DNA of 64,000 nt from CAVUCH01 sp963763095 (GCA_963763095.1 CAVXNR010000009.1:215940-279939), one strand, 5' to 3'. Positions 37,081 to 46,356 are shown, counted from the stretch's first letter. Notes: generated by a model not told the origin, from the letters alone. Numbers and translations are program-made.

Positions 37081-37503
37081 TCACGGTTCGGCTGACGAGT
37101 GCTGGTCTGCAGCACGGTTGGTGAATCGCCTAACACCGTGTCGCAGCACGGCAACATTGAAGTTCAGCAGCAACCCGACCGAGCAGCGCTTCAGTTTCAG
37201 ATAGGTGATGAGCTGCGCCGCGCACAGCGGCGTGAGCGTCTGCACCGCTTTGACTTCGACGATGACACACTCCTCGACCAGCAGGTCGACGCGGTAGCCG
37301 CGATCGATGAAGACCTCCCCATAAGTGATCGGAAGCGTGACCTGTGCCTGGAAGCGGACGTGTCGCCGTGAGAGCTCGTATTCGAGACAAGCCTGGTACG
37401 TCGACTCGAGAAGCCCAGGCCCGAGCTGGCGATGGACGTCGATCGCTGCGCCGATGATCTGCTCGGTGAGCTGCGTGACTACGTCGCCCGGGTCGAGGCT
37501 CAC
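37081..37503 (-). CDS. GxxExxY family protein (PD-(D/E)XK fold)
   Basis: This 140-residue protein has the defining GPGLLESTYQACLEYEL near residue 28 and the nuclease-like core IDRGYRVDLLVEECVIVEVKAV (catalytic D and E-x-K). It ends KRCSVGLLLNFNVAVLRHGV. GxxExxY proteins are widespread small PD-(D/E)XK-fold proteins of unknown role. Here it lies between the pseudouridine synthase gene and a repeat-rich spacer, which suits a mobile gene. Confidence 0.87.
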   Translation of the reverse strand: MSLDPGDVVTQLTEQIIGAAIDVHRQLGPGLLESTYQACLEYELSRRHVRFQAQVTLPITYGEVFIDRGYRVDLLVEECVIVEVKAVQTLTPLCAAQLITYLKLKRCSVGLLLNFNVAVLRHGVRRFTNRAADQHSSAEP

Positions 37504-37663
37504 GCCATGGGCTGCTGCAGAAGCTGTACCTGGTTGAACCGCAGCAAACCAACGCCACGTCCTCGAGCATGGGTTCGCACTTGTTCAAGATTCGCCCCAG
37601 GCTCCTCAAAAATGTGCGCAGTTACTGCAGGGTCGAGCCGTACGGAGTTCACCTCCGTTTAAC

Positions 37664-37942
37664 AAGGAGGTCTGGAGATCAGGGAGGCCAAAACATTTTA
37701 GGGGTAGAACTAATTCCTCCACCGAAGCCGCATGCGAATCGAGGCAGTTGTCGGGGGCATTCAACAGACATCCGAATCCCACCGGGTGTTCTCCAGAATC
37801 TCCTGACCTCCCAGTTGAAATCCCGGGTCGGAAGTTATGCCGATTCCGCCACAGGGAGGTCGAGAGATCCGGAGGCTGATTTTCAGGCCGATAGCCGATG
37901 CAATCCGCTGTCCTCCCCGATCTCTCCACCTCCCAGTGAAAT
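37664..37942. repeat. Four octamer-based repeats in alternating orientation
   Basis: The 599-base spacer between 37503 and 38103 has no gene. It holds four related sequences: 37664-37689 plus (GGAGGTCT GGAGATCA GGGAGGCC), 37793-37821 minus, 37853-37877 plus (GGAGGTCG AGAGATCC GGAGGC) and 37917-37942 minus. All follow 8-base steps with consensus GGAGGTSN RGAGATCN. The two minus copies both continue as ATTTCA or ATTTCAA on their other side. Alternating orientation gives two long inverted repeats that could fold as RNA. Confidence 0.7.
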
Positions 37943-38102
37943 GCTCGCGCCGGATTCACTCCTCACCCGTCACAAACGTACCCAGACGTGACCTCCCCGT
38001 CGAAGCCTTCAACGGCTTTGCATTGTGCGGATCGTTGTGCTCTCATGCCAGACATCGTCCGAGCCGGACATGCTCGCTCGACCCGATTCCGTGGAGATTG
38101 CG

Positions 38103-39701
38103 ATGACACGATCGTCCGCACGAATGCTCGCGCTGATGACTGCCCTGCTCCTGGTCAGCGACCTCGCCGGGGCACAGGTGAAAACCCAGTCGGGACCCGT
38201 CGAGGGAACCGAGAGCCAGGACGGTCGTGTGCGGATCTTCCGTGGCATTCCGTTCGCCGCACCCCCCCTGGGCGAGTTCCGCTGGCAGGCGCCGCGTCCC
38301 GTCGCGCCATGGGAGGGCGTCCGCAAGGCCACGGCGTTCGGCAATCGTTGCATGCAGGCGCCGATCTTCTCCGACATGATCTTTCGTGACGAGGTCAGCG
38401 AAGACTGCCTGTATCTCAACGTCTGGACGCCCGCACGCGCAGCTACCGAACGGCTGCCGGTCATGGTGTGGATCTACGGCGGCGGCTTCCAGGCGGGCTC
38501 GGCGTCCGAGCCGCGGCAGGATGGCGAGCGGCTCGCCGGCAAGGGGGTGGTGGTCGTCAGCTTCAATTATCGGCTGGGCGTCTTCGGCTTCCTCGCCCAC
38601 CCGGAACTGACCATGGCATCCGGGCACAACGCCTCGGGCAACTACGGCCTGCTCGACCAGATCGCGGCGCTGCAGTGGGTGAAGGCCAACATCGCCGCGT
38701 TCGGCGGCGACCGGGACAAGGTCACGATTTTTGGTGAATCCGCGGGATCGTTTGCGGTCAGCGCGCTCATGGCGTCGCCACTCGCGCAGGGTCTCTTTCA
38801 CCGCGCGATCGGCGAGAGCGGGGCGTTCTTCAACAGCGGCGGCGGTGCGCTGGCGCCGAGCAGGCTGCCGGCCAGTGAAGCTTCGGGCGTGGCGTTGGCG
38901 CAGTCGCTGGGCGCCCCGTCCCTCGCCGCACTCAGGGCGAAGCCGGCCTCGGATGTGCTCCAGGCGGCGGTGAAAGGACCCGGCCGCTGGTTCGCCCCGA
39001 CGATCGACGGGTACGTCCTGCCGCGTGACGTCCATGCCATCTATGCGGAGGGCAAGCAGAGCCACGTGCCGCTGCTCGCGGGGTGGAACGCCGACGAGGT
39101 CCGAGCGGGAGTCGTCCTCGCCAAGGAGAAGCTCACCGCGGCCAGCTTCACGGAGCGCACCCGGAAGCAGTTTGGCGCCGACGCAGATGCCGTGCTGAAG
39201 GCCTACCCGGCCGGCTCCGATGCGGAGGCGCTCGAGTCGGCCGCCTCGCTCGGCAGCGACCTGTTCATCGCCTACGCGACGTGGAAGTGGCTCGACATGC
39301 ACCGGCAGACCGGTGGATCTCCCGTCTACCGCTACCGCTTCGACCGCGCGATCCCGATCGCACCCGGCACGAAGGTGAACGGCGTGGCTGCCACACTGAA
39401 AGACATCGGCGCACGGCACGCCGGCGAGATCGAGTACGTGTTCGGCGCGCTCGATTCCGTGCCGAACGTCACGTGGGAAGAGGCCGACCGGAAGCTGTCG
39501 GATCTGATGATGTCCTACTGGTCGAACTTCGCGCGCTCCGCCGACCCGAATGGCCCCGGTCTGCCGAAGTGGCCCGGGTACGACAGGTCCACGGACGATC
39601 AGGTCATGCACCTCGACGTGGAGTCGGCTGCGAAACGCGCGACCGACCGAGCGCGGTACGAGGCGCTCGACACCGTCGCGGCAAAGACCCGCACGGAATA
39701 G
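38103..39701 (+). CDS. Secreted carboxylesterase type B
   Basis: From ATG 38103 the protein is 532 residues with a signal peptide (MTRSSARMLALMTALLLVSD). The type B esterase motifs are RIFRGIPFAAPPLG, EDCLYLNVW, the oxyanion hole YGGGFQAGS and the nucleophile elbow FGESAGS. An acidic residue lies in the HAGEIEYVFG region, and MSYWSNFARSADPNGPGLP closes the family pattern. It probably hydrolyses esters, possibly on plant glucuronoyl or feruloyl polymers, in the periplasm or outside. It is separated from its neighbours by repeats. Confidence 0.9.
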   Translation: MTRSSARMLALMTALLLVSDLAGAQVKTQSGPVEGTESQDGRVRIFRGIPFAAPPLGEFRWQAPRPVAPWEGVRKATAFGNRCMQAPIFSDMIFRDEVSEDCLYLNVWTPARAATERLPVMVWIYGGGFQAGSASEPRQDGERLAGKGVVVVSFNYRLGVFGFLAHPELTMASGHNASGNYGLLDQIAALQWVKANIAAFGGDRDKVTIFGESAGSFAVSALMASPLAQGLFHRAIGESGAFFNSGGGALAPSRLPASEASGVALAQSLGAPSLAALRAKPASDVLQAAVKGPGRWFAPTIDGYVLPRDVHAIYAEGKQSHVPLLAGWNADEVRAGVVLAKEKLTAASFTERTRKQFGADADAVLKAYPAGSDAEALESAASLGSDLFIAYATWKWLDMHRQTGGSPVYRYRFDRAIPIAPGTKVNGVAATLKDIGARHAGEIEYVFGALDSVPNVTWEEADRKLSDLMMSYWSNFARSADPNGPGLPKWPGYDRSTDDQVMHLDVESAAKRATDRARYEALDTVAAKTRTE

Positions 39702-39801
39702 CGGGCTCCGGCAAGGTCCGATGCGAGTGGAGCACTGGGCACCATCCGAGCGGCAGTCGCACGGCTGACGGCTCGGAGACGGCCGGGATGGACTGCTTTG
39801 T

Positions 39802-39829
39802 TGCACTCTGCGTTATGCATTCTGCATTG
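39802..39829. repeat. Short heptanucleotide repeat, TGCATTC family
   Basis: Units TGCACTC, TGCGTTA, TGCATTC, TGCATTG run head to tail for four steps, 30 bases before the transporter start. Same family as 5965-5992. Confidence 0.7.
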
Positions 39830-39858
39830 CGCGGGTTTTTGTTGTACATTCGCCCGCC

Positions 39859-41682
39859 GTGTACCTCCAACCTCTCGATTGGCTCGTTGCCGCGGTCGCG
39901 GTCCTGATCTGCTTTGCGCCGGCCCTCTTCGTCGGGAAGCGCGCGGGCAAGGACACGACCGAGTTTTTTGCCTCCGGCCGCTCCGTGCCGTGGTGGCTGG
40001 CCGGGCTCTCGATGGTGGCCACGACCTTCAGCAGCGACACGCCGAACCTCGTGACGGACATCGTCCGGCGCAACGGCGTCGCGGGCAACTGGGTCTGGTG
40101 GTCCTTCCTGCTGACGGGCATGGCGACCGTCTTCTTCTACGCGCGCCTGTGGCGCCGGTCGGGGGTGATGACCGACCTCGAGTTCTACGAGATTCGCTAC
40201 TCGGGCGCCGCGGCACGGATCGTACGGGGGTTCAGGGCCGTCTACCTCGGATTCCTGTTCAACTGCATGATCATGGCGACCGTCAACCTCGCCGCCTGCA
40301 AAATCGCCGCGATTCTCTTCGGGCTGCCCCGATGGCAGACGCTCCTCTTCGTGGGCGTGCTGAACGCGGCGTTCGCCGCGCACTCCGGTCTCTGGGGCGT
40401 GCTCGTCATCGACATGGTGCAGTTCTTCGTCAAGATGACCGCGGTCACGGCTGCCGCGTACTTCGCCCTGCACGCCCCGGGCGTTGGCGGCCTGAGCGGG
40501 ATGGTGTCGCAGCTGTCGCAACTGCCCGGGCCGAACGGGATCAATTACCTGAACGTGCTGCCCGACTTCACGAACAACTGGGACATTGCCGTCGCCGTGT
40601 TCGTCATGCCGATAGCCGTCCAGTGGTGGTCGGTGTGGTACCCGGGCGCGGAGCCCGGCGGCGGCAGCTACATCGCACAGCGGATGCTCGCGTCCAAGTC
40701 GGAGCGCGACTCGCTGGGGGCCGTGCTGTTTTTTCAGCTCGCGCACTACGTCCTGCGGCCCTGGCCCTGGATTCTCGTGGCCCTCTGCTCGATCATCGTG
40801 TACCCGCAGCTCTCCGACATCCAGAAGGCATTTCCGAATCTCGACCCGGCGTTGCTCGGGCATGACATTGCGTATCCCGCGATGCTGAAGTTTTTGCCGG
40901 TCGGCTTCGTCGGGCTGATGGTGGGCGGGCTCGTCGCGGCGAACTCGTCGACCATCCTCACGCACCTGAACTGGGGCGCTTCATACCTGGTGCATGATTT
41001 CTACCGCCGTTTCGTCAAGACGGACGGGACCGAGCGGCACTACGTCGCGGCGGGCCGGTACGCCACGCTGCTGCTGTTCGTGTTCTCGTCGGCGCTCGTG
41101 TTCGTGCTCGATTCCGCGAAGGACGCCTTCGACGTGATCCTCCAGATCGGTGCCGGCACGGGTTTGCTCTACCTGGTTCGCTGGTTCTGGTGGCGCGTGA
41201 ACGCGTGGTGCGAGGTCGTCGCGATGATGAGCTCGTTCCTTGTGTCGCTGGCCCTGCTGGTGCTGGCGAAGAACGGCGTCCATTTCAGCACCCACAAGGC
41301 CCTGCTGATTACGATTGGCGTCACCACCCTCTGCTGGGTCGCCACCGCTTACCTGGCGCCGCCGACCGATCGCGATGTGCTGGTCGCCTTCTATCTGAAG
41401 ACGCGTCCTGCCGGTCCGGGCTGGGCACCAATCCGGCGTGACCCGCGGGTGGCCCGCAGCCAGGAAACGGGAGCCGTCGAGAACATCCCGATGGCCATCC
41501 TCGGCTGGGTCTCGGGTTGCACGCTGGTGTGGTCGGCCCTCTTCACGATCGGCAATTTCCTCTACGGCCGCACCGGCGCCGGAACGCTGCTGCTCGTCGT
41601 GAGCGTGGTGAGCGGCCTCACGGTCATCTGGGTGGTGCGCACGCTCTGGGCCGGCGAGGACGTGAGCCACCAGCCGGCGTGA
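39859..41682 (+). CDS. Sodium:solute symporter (SSS family)
   Basis: This 607-residue protein, started by GTG 39859, has about 13 predicted membrane segments. The family landmarks include FASGRSVPWWLAGLSMVATT at the start, DLEFYEIRYSGAAARIVRG, the MPIAVQWWSVWYPGAEPGGG segment and LPVGFVGLMVGGLVAANSST near the middle. It takes up a small solute, probably a sugar or sugar acid, with sodium. The stop overlaps the next start in GTGA. The neighbours encode a nucleotidyltransferase and a sugar kinase, so a monosaccharide is the likely substrate. Confidence 0.9.
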   Translation: MYLQPLDWLVAAVAVLICFAPALFVGKRAGKDTTEFFASGRSVPWWLAGLSMVATTFSSDTPNLVTDIVRRNGVAGNWVWWSFLLTGMATVFFYARLWRRSGVMTDLEFYEIRYSGAAARIVRGFRAVYLGFLFNCMIMATVNLAACKIAAILFGLPRWQTLLFVGVLNAAFAAHSGLWGVLVIDMVQFFVKMTAVTAAAYFALHAPGVGGLSGMVSQLSQLPGPNGINYLNVLPDFTNNWDIAVAVFVMPIAVQWWSVWYPGAEPGGGSYIAQRMLASKSERDSLGAVLFFQLAHYVLRPWPWILVALCSIIVYPQLSDIQKAFPNLDPALLGHDIAYPAMLKFLPVGFVGLMVGGLVAANSSTILTHLNWGASYLVHDFYRRFVKTDGTERHYVAAGRYATLLLFVFSSALVFVLDSAKDAFDVILQIGAGTGLLYLVRWFWWRVNAWCEVVAMMSSFLVSLALLVLAKNGVHFSTHKALLITIGVTTLCWVATAYLAPPTDRDVLVAFYLKTRPAGPGWAPIRRDPRVARSQETGAVENIPMAILGWVSGCTLVWSALFTIGNFLYGRTGAGTLLLVVSVVSGLTVIWVVRTLWAGEDVSHQPA

Positions 41683-42488
41683 CGCCAATCCGGAAGGCAA
41701 TCGTCCTGGCCGCGGGCCTGGGGACGCGCATGCGGGCCGCGAAAGGCCAGGCGGATCTTGCGCCTGGGCAGGCACAGATGGCCGACACGGGCCTGAAGGC
41801 GATGGTCCCGTTCGAGCGGCCGTTTCTCGATTACCTGCTGCACAACCTCGCCGACAGCGGCATCTCCCGCGCGTGCATCGTCATCGGCCCGTCGCACCGG
41901 GCCGTGCGCGACTATTACGAGCCGATGCCGACGCGCCGTCTCGACATCGAGTTTGCAATCCAGCCGGCGCCGCGTGGGACGGCGGATGCGGTGCTCGCGG
42001 CCGGCGCATTCATCGGCGAGGACGCCGTGCTCGTCGTGAACGGAGACAACCTCTATCCCGTCAGGTCGTGCCGTGCGCTCGTCGAGCATGGAGGCCCGGC
42101 AGTCGCCGCGTTCAGCCGCGCGGGCCTGCTCGCTGACGGGCTGATTTCCCCCGAGCGCATCCAGAAGTTCGCGGTCGTCATCGCCCGGGAGGGATGGCTG
42201 GATCGCGTGATCGAGAAGCCGGATGCGGCGATGCTGACCGCGTTCGGCGATGACGTGTACGTGAGCATGAACAGCTGGGTGGTGCCCCCGTCGCTGCGAG
42301 CCGTGGTGGCACGGCTGCCCCTCTCGCCACGGGGAGAGCTCGAGCTGCCGCTCGCGATGCAGGCGCTGGTGGATTCCGGCGTACGCGTACGCGTCTTCCC
42401 GTCGGACGAGCCGGTGCTCGATCTCTCGAACCGCCGCGACATCGCCGCGCTCGAGTCCCGGCTGCGCGGGCGAGAGGTCGTACTGTGA
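41679..42488 (+). CDS. Sugar-phosphate nucleotidyltransferase
   Basis: The start is GTG 41679, overlapping the transporter stop, and the product is 269 residues. The N-terminal signature IVLAAGLGTRMRAAK is followed by a 20-residue insertion before LKAMVPFERPFLDYLL. VLVVNGDNLYPV provides the metal-binding aspartate. The domain ends LPLAMQALVDSGVRVRVFP without a left-handed beta-helix. It should activate a sugar-1-phosphate as an NDP-sugar. It lies between transporter and kinase genes, overlapping both. Confidence 0.85.
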   Translation: MTPIRKAIVLAAGLGTRMRAAKGQADLAPGQAQMADTGLKAMVPFERPFLDYLLHNLADSGISRACIVIGPSHRAVRDYYEPMPTRRLDIEFAIQPAPRGTADAVLAAGAFIGEDAVLVVNGDNLYPVRSCRALVEHGGPAVAAFSRAGLLADGLISPERIQKFAVVIAREGWLDRVIEKPDAAMLTAFGDDVYVSMNSWVVPPSLRAVVARLPLSPRGELELPLAMQALVDSGVRVRVFPSDEPVLDLSNRRDIAALESRLRGREVVL

Positions 42489-43831
42489 GCGCCGCCCCGC
42501 GGGACGCGCTCTCCGGGATGGGCATGAGCGCGGCAAACCTGCTGCTGTGCGAGCGCGCCTTCGAGTCGGCCCGGACTGGCTGGACCGCGCTGCATGATCG
42601 CGGCCTGGATGCTCACTCGCTGTACGTGCCCGGACGGATCGAAGTGCTCGGCAAGCATACCGACTATGCGGGCGGGGCAACGCTTACGTGCGCGGTCGAG
42701 CGGGGGGTGTGCGCCGTCTACTCGGGCCGTCGCGACGGTCTCGTCCGCATCGTGGACACGATGGACACGCGAGCCATCGAGTTCTCGATCGCGCCGGACC
42801 TCGCCATCCCGATCGGGGATTGGGCAAATTATCCGATGACCGTGGCCCGCCGCGTCGCCCGGAACTTCGACCCGCCACTGGCCGGCGTCGACTTCTCTTT
42901 TCGGAACACGCTGCCGGTTTCGGCGGGCATGAGCAGCTCGAGCGCGCTGATCACGGCGGTGTTCCTGGCCATCGCCGACGTGAACCAGCTGCGCGATCGC
43001 GAGGCCTATCGCGAGCACGTCCACGGCCTGGCGGATCTCGCCGGATACCTTGGCAGCGTAGAGAACGGGCAGCCGTTTGGCGGGCTGGCGGGCGACCACG
43101 GCGTGGGCACGTTCGGCGGCAGCGAGGATCACACGGCGATCCTCTGTTCAGAGCCGCGGCACCTCGGACACTTCGAGTTCTGCCCGGGGCGGCGCATCGC
43201 CACGCTGCCGGTGCCCGAGGATTACACTTTCGCGATTGCCAGCAGTGGCATCGTTGCGCAGAAGACCGGGAACGCGCGGGTTCGATACAACCGTGCGTCC
43301 CTGCTCGTGGGCGAGATTCTGCGCATCTGGCGTGACGCGACCGGCGAACGGCATGAGACCCTCCGCGCCGCGGTGCACTCGCGCCCTGACGCACCAGCGC
43401 GGCTCGAGTCGGCCATCCGGGACGCTCAATCGGATGCGTTCGCGCCCGCCGATCTGACGAGGCGGCTTGCGCACTTTCTCCTCGAGAACGAAACGCTCGT
43501 GCCCGCGGCCGCGCGGGCGCTGGCCGACGCAGACGTCGAGACGTTCGGACGTGTCGCCGACGAATCACAGCGGGGTGCGGAAGATCTCCTCAGGAACCAG
43601 GTGCCGGAGACGATGGCGATGACGCGGTTCGCGCGCGAGCTCGGGGCCGCCGCGTCGTCGGCCTTCGGCGCCGGCTTCGGCGGCAGCGTCTGGGCCCTAG
43701 TGCTCGCGAGCGATGCGCAGGGATTCACCGATCGCTGGCGTGCGCGCTACCGTGCGATCGCCCGTCCGCGTGTCTTCGCCCGCTCGAGCTTTTTCCTCAC
43801 CGCCGCCGGCCCCCCCGCCACCCCGCTGTGA
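42485..43831 (+). CDS. GHMP kinase of the galactokinase group
   Basis: This 448-residue protein starts with GTG in a 4-base overlap. Motif 1 is PGRIEVLGKHTDYAGG at residues 49-64, with lysine in place of the glutamate of GEHTDY in true galactokinase. Motif 2 is LPVSAGMSSSSALI and motif 3 is GAGFGGSVWALV near the C-terminus. It should phosphorylate a monosaccharide at C1 with ATP. The altered motif 1 and the context suggest a sugar other than galactose, for example an arabinose, galacturonate or N-acetyl sugar. Confidence 0.85.
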   Translation: MSAAPRDALSGMGMSAANLLLCERAFESARTGWTALHDRGLDAHSLYVPGRIEVLGKHTDYAGGATLTCAVERGVCAVYSGRRDGLVRIVDTMDTRAIEFSIAPDLAIPIGDWANYPMTVARRVARNFDPPLAGVDFSFRNTLPVSAGMSSSSALITAVFLAIADVNQLRDREAYREHVHGLADLAGYLGSVENGQPFGGLAGDHGVGTFGGSEDHTAILCSEPRHLGHFEFCPGRRIATLPVPEDYTFAIASSGIVAQKTGNARVRYNRASLLVGEILRIWRDATGERHETLRAAVHSRPDAPARLESAIRDAQSDAFAPADLTRRLAHFLLENETLVPAAARALADADVETFGRVADESQRGAEDLLRNQVPETMAMTRFARELGAAASSAFGAGFGGSVWALVLASDAQGFTDRWRARYRAIARPRVFARSSFFLTAAGPPATPL

Positions 43832-43838
43832 CCGTCGG

Positions 43839-43894
43839 GGGGCAGGGCTTCACCCCTGCCTGCCAGTCGGTGTGACGCAGGGAATCAGCCCTGC
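43839..43894. repeat. Pair of REP-like hairpins
   Basis: GGCAGGG-CTTCA-CCCCTGCC (43841-43860) and GCAGGG-AATCAG-CCCTGC (about 43877-43894) are adjacent hairpins with similar sequence, starting eight bases after the kinase stop. Same family as the palindrome at 32344. Confidence 0.6.
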
Positions 43895-43952
43895 GCGATT
43901 GGGTAAGCAGCGCAGATATAGAATGTCGCGACCTATCATCCAGGAGACATCG

Positions 43953-45215
43953 ATGTCCATGCCGACGCGAGCCTTCGTGCTCGCCGCTCTCATCGTCATT
44001 CCCGCCCTCACCGGGGCAGCCCCCCGCCTGCCCGTCATGCTGCTCGATGGGGAGAGCGGCGGCCCGTGGCATAAGTGGCAGCTCACCACACCCGTGCTGA
44101 AGAAGCAGCTGGAGGAAACCGGGTTGTTTCAGGTCGATGTGGTGACCGCCCCGCCCGCGGGCGCTGACTTCACCGCCTTCAAGCCCAACTTCAGCGCCTA
44201 CCGCGCGGTCGTCTGGAACTACGATGCGCCCGACGAGCGCTGGCCCGCGGAGATCAAGACGGCATTCGAACAGTACGTCACCAATGGGGGCGGAGTCGTG
44301 ATCGTGCACGCCGCGGACAACGCCTTCCCGGGCTGGACGGCGTTCAACGAGATGATCGGTGTCGGCGGGTGGCGTGGCCGCGACGAGAAGGCGGGCCCGC
44401 GGTGGTTCATGCAAGCGGGCACGCTGTCGTCCGATGCGTCGCCGGGACCTGCCGGCAGCCACGGACGCCGCGTGCCGTTCCTGGTTACCATGCACAACGC
44501 GACACACCCGATCGCGCGCGGTCTGCCGAAGGCGTGGATGCAGCAGGGTGACGAGCTCTACGCCAGGCTGCGGGGACCGGGCAAGAACATGACGGTGCTC
44601 GCCACCGGCCACTCGCGCCCCGACAACGAGGGCACCGATCGGGACGAGCCCGTGCTGATGGTGCTCACCTACGGCAAGGGACGCATCTTCCACACGGCGC
44701 TCGGACACGACGTCAACGGCCTCAGCTCGGTGGGCTTCACGGCCACGTTCCAGCGTGGAACCGAGTGGGCGGCCACGAGTGCGGTCACGCAGAAGGTCCC
44801 GGCAACCTTCCCCACGGCAGACACCGTCACGTACCGGGCCGATCTCGCAGCGATGGACCCTGAGTTCGAGAAGGGCCTGAACCGCCTCGACCCGCCCCCT
44901 CCGGCCCGCGCCGCAAGCCCGTTCGCCGGCTCGTGGATGATCACCGGCGACGTAGCCGGCAACCCGGTGAACACCCTGTGTACGCTAACCGTGGACGCTG
45001 GTGGCTCGGTCGGCGGGACATGCAAGGTGCCAACCGGAGACACGAAGGCGACCGGCCAGGTCAAGGGCGCGACGCTCACCTTCCAGGTGGACGTGACGCA
45101 CCAGGGCACCGACTACGTGCTCGTCTTCACCGGCACGGCGGAGTCGCCGACGGCCATGAAGGGAACCATCGACGTGTCTGGCAACAGCGGAGCTTTCACG
45201 GCAACCAGACAATAG
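43953..45215 (+). CDS. ThuA-domain protein with C-terminal beta domain
   Basis: The start ATG 43953 follows AGGAGA at 43942-43947 and gives 420 residues with a signal peptide (MPTRAFVLAALIVIPALTGA). ThuA domain landmarks are PVMLLDGESGGPWHKWQLTT, VWNYDAPDERWP, GGGVVIVHAADNAF and the LTYGKGRIFHTALGHD end (residues about 20-270). A C-terminal module (about 325-420) is lipocalin-like (WMITGDVAGNPVNTLCTLTV). ThuA proteins are thought to help in trehalose or other sugar use and have a glutamine-amidotransferase-like fold. Confidence 0.86.
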   Translation: MSMPTRAFVLAALIVIPALTGAAPRLPVMLLDGESGGPWHKWQLTTPVLKKQLEETGLFQVDVVTAPPAGADFTAFKPNFSAYRAVVWNYDAPDERWPAEIKTAFEQYVTNGGGVVIVHAADNAFPGWTAFNEMIGVGGWRGRDEKAGPRWFMQAGTLSSDASPGPAGSHGRRVPFLVTMHNATHPIARGLPKAWMQQGDELYARLRGPGKNMTVLATGHSRPDNEGTDRDEPVLMVLTYGKGRIFHTALGHDVNGLSSVGFTATFQRGTEWAATSAVTQKVPATFPTADTVTYRADLAAMDPEFEKGLNRLDPPPPARAASPFAGSWMITGDVAGNPVNTLCTLTVDAGGSVGGTCKVPTGDTKATGQVKGATLTFQVDVTHQGTDYVLVFTGTAESPTAMKGTIDVSGNSGAFTATRQ

Positions 45216-45237
45216 CCGGCAGGCCGCCGGACGACGA

Positions 45238-46356
45238 CTACACCTTCAGGAACACGCCGCGCTTGTACATGGCCCAGGCGATCAGGAACATCAGCAGCGT
45301 GTACACCAACGCGAACAGCAGTGACGCGTTCACCGGGGATGCCAGCGGCGCAAAGACAGCCTGGTAGAGCGGCGCCTTCCAGCCGAGGCCGTCCATGACG
45401 CCCAGGAGCAGCTCGGAGATCATGTAGATCGCGATCGCATTCATCCCGAGGATGACGAACGGACGAACCGGCTTGCGCCAGCCGAGACCGTCCACTACCC
45501 ACGCGAAACCCGCGAGCAGGACGAAGTCCAGTCCCGCCATGAACAGTGCGAACGACGTGGTCCACAACTTCTTGTTGATCGGAAGCCACTGATCCGTTAC
45601 GAGGCCAGCGACCAGCAGGGCGACTCCGATGGCGGCCAACCATGCGACACGCTGGGCGAGCGGGCGCCGCCGCGTGAGCACCTGCGCCGCGAACATCCCG
45701 AACAGCACGGTCGCGACGGCTGGCAGCGTGCTGACGATGCCCTCGGGATCCCAGGTCTTCGTCTCGGCGTAATTGTGATTGCCCAGCACCAGGCGATCGA
45801 CATGGTGGGCGAAGTTCCCCTCGACACCGAGATTGCCTGCGCCAAAGCCCGGAACGGGCGCGAGCATCATCAGCGCCCAGTAGCTGGCGAGCAGGCCGGC
45901 CGTCCACGCGATCCGGCCGCGCAGCCCTGTCGTGAGCCAGATCGCGGCGCCCGCGAGATAGCAGATAGCGATCCGCTGCAGCACGCCGAGGATGCGCCAC
46001 GTCGAGAGTTCGAACCGGGGAAACCCGTAGAGGAACAGGCCCAGGGCAAACAGGATGGCCGCGCGGCGCAGCGCGCCCTTGAAGAGATCGGCGCGGGTTG
46101 CTCCCGCGGCCAGCCGGCGTTGAAAGGACAACGTCAGCGACAGCCCCACGATCCACAGAAAAGACGGGAACACGACGTCCGTCGGCGTCCACCCGTGCCA
46201 GTCGGCGTGCTGGAGCGGCCCGTAGACGTGGGCGCCGTCGCCCGGCGTGTTGACGAGCACCATCAGGGCGATCGTGGCCCCGCGGAACGCGTCGACTGAG
46301 ACGAGGCGGCTCGCGCTCGCTGGCGGGGCGGTGCGGGCCGGGGCTGCAGGGATCAT
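45238..46356 (-). CDS. HGSNAT/DUF5009-like membrane acyltransferase
   Basis: This 372-residue protein has about ten membrane segments. Family motifs are RLVSVDAFRGATIALMVLVN at the start, with the histidine- and aspartate-bearing loop HADWHGWTPTDVVFPSFLW, then ALGLFLYGFPRF and FVILGMNAIAIYMISELLLG. This is the bacterial counterpart of heparan-alpha-glucosaminide N-acetyltransferase, thought to acetylate glycans across the membrane. It converges with the ThuA gene (22-base gap). Confidence 0.87.
   Translation of the reverse strand: MIPAAPARTAPPASASRLVSVDAFRGATIALMVLVNTPGDGAHVYGPLQHADWHGWTPTDVVFPSFLWIVGLSLTLSFQRRLAAGATRADLFKGALRRAAILFALGLFLYGFPRFELSTWRILGVLQRIAICYLAGAAIWLTTGLRGRIAWTAGLLASYWALMMLAPVPGFGAGNLGVEGNFAHHVDRLVLGNHNYAETKTWDPEGIVSTLPAVATVLFGMFAAQVLTRRRPLAQRVAWLAAIGVALLVAGLVTDQWLPINKKLWTTSFALFMAGLDFVLLAGFAWVVDGLGWRKPVRPFVILGMNAIAIYMISELLLGVMDGLGWKAPLYQAVFAPLASPVNASLLFALVYTLLMFLIAWAMYKRGVFLKV

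Noticed and set aside
37081..37503. Toxin-antitoxin or defence system around the GxxExxY gene
   Set aside because: No partner gene adjoins it; one side is the pseudouridine synthase gene and the other a repeat-rich spacer.
37664..37942. CRISPR array or phage attachment site
   Set aside because: The copies alternate in orientation and are unequally spaced; no integrase or tRNA is near.
37837..38106. Small gene before the esterase
   Set aside because: The frame is made of the octamer repeat and the esterase leader region; no start or composition supports it.
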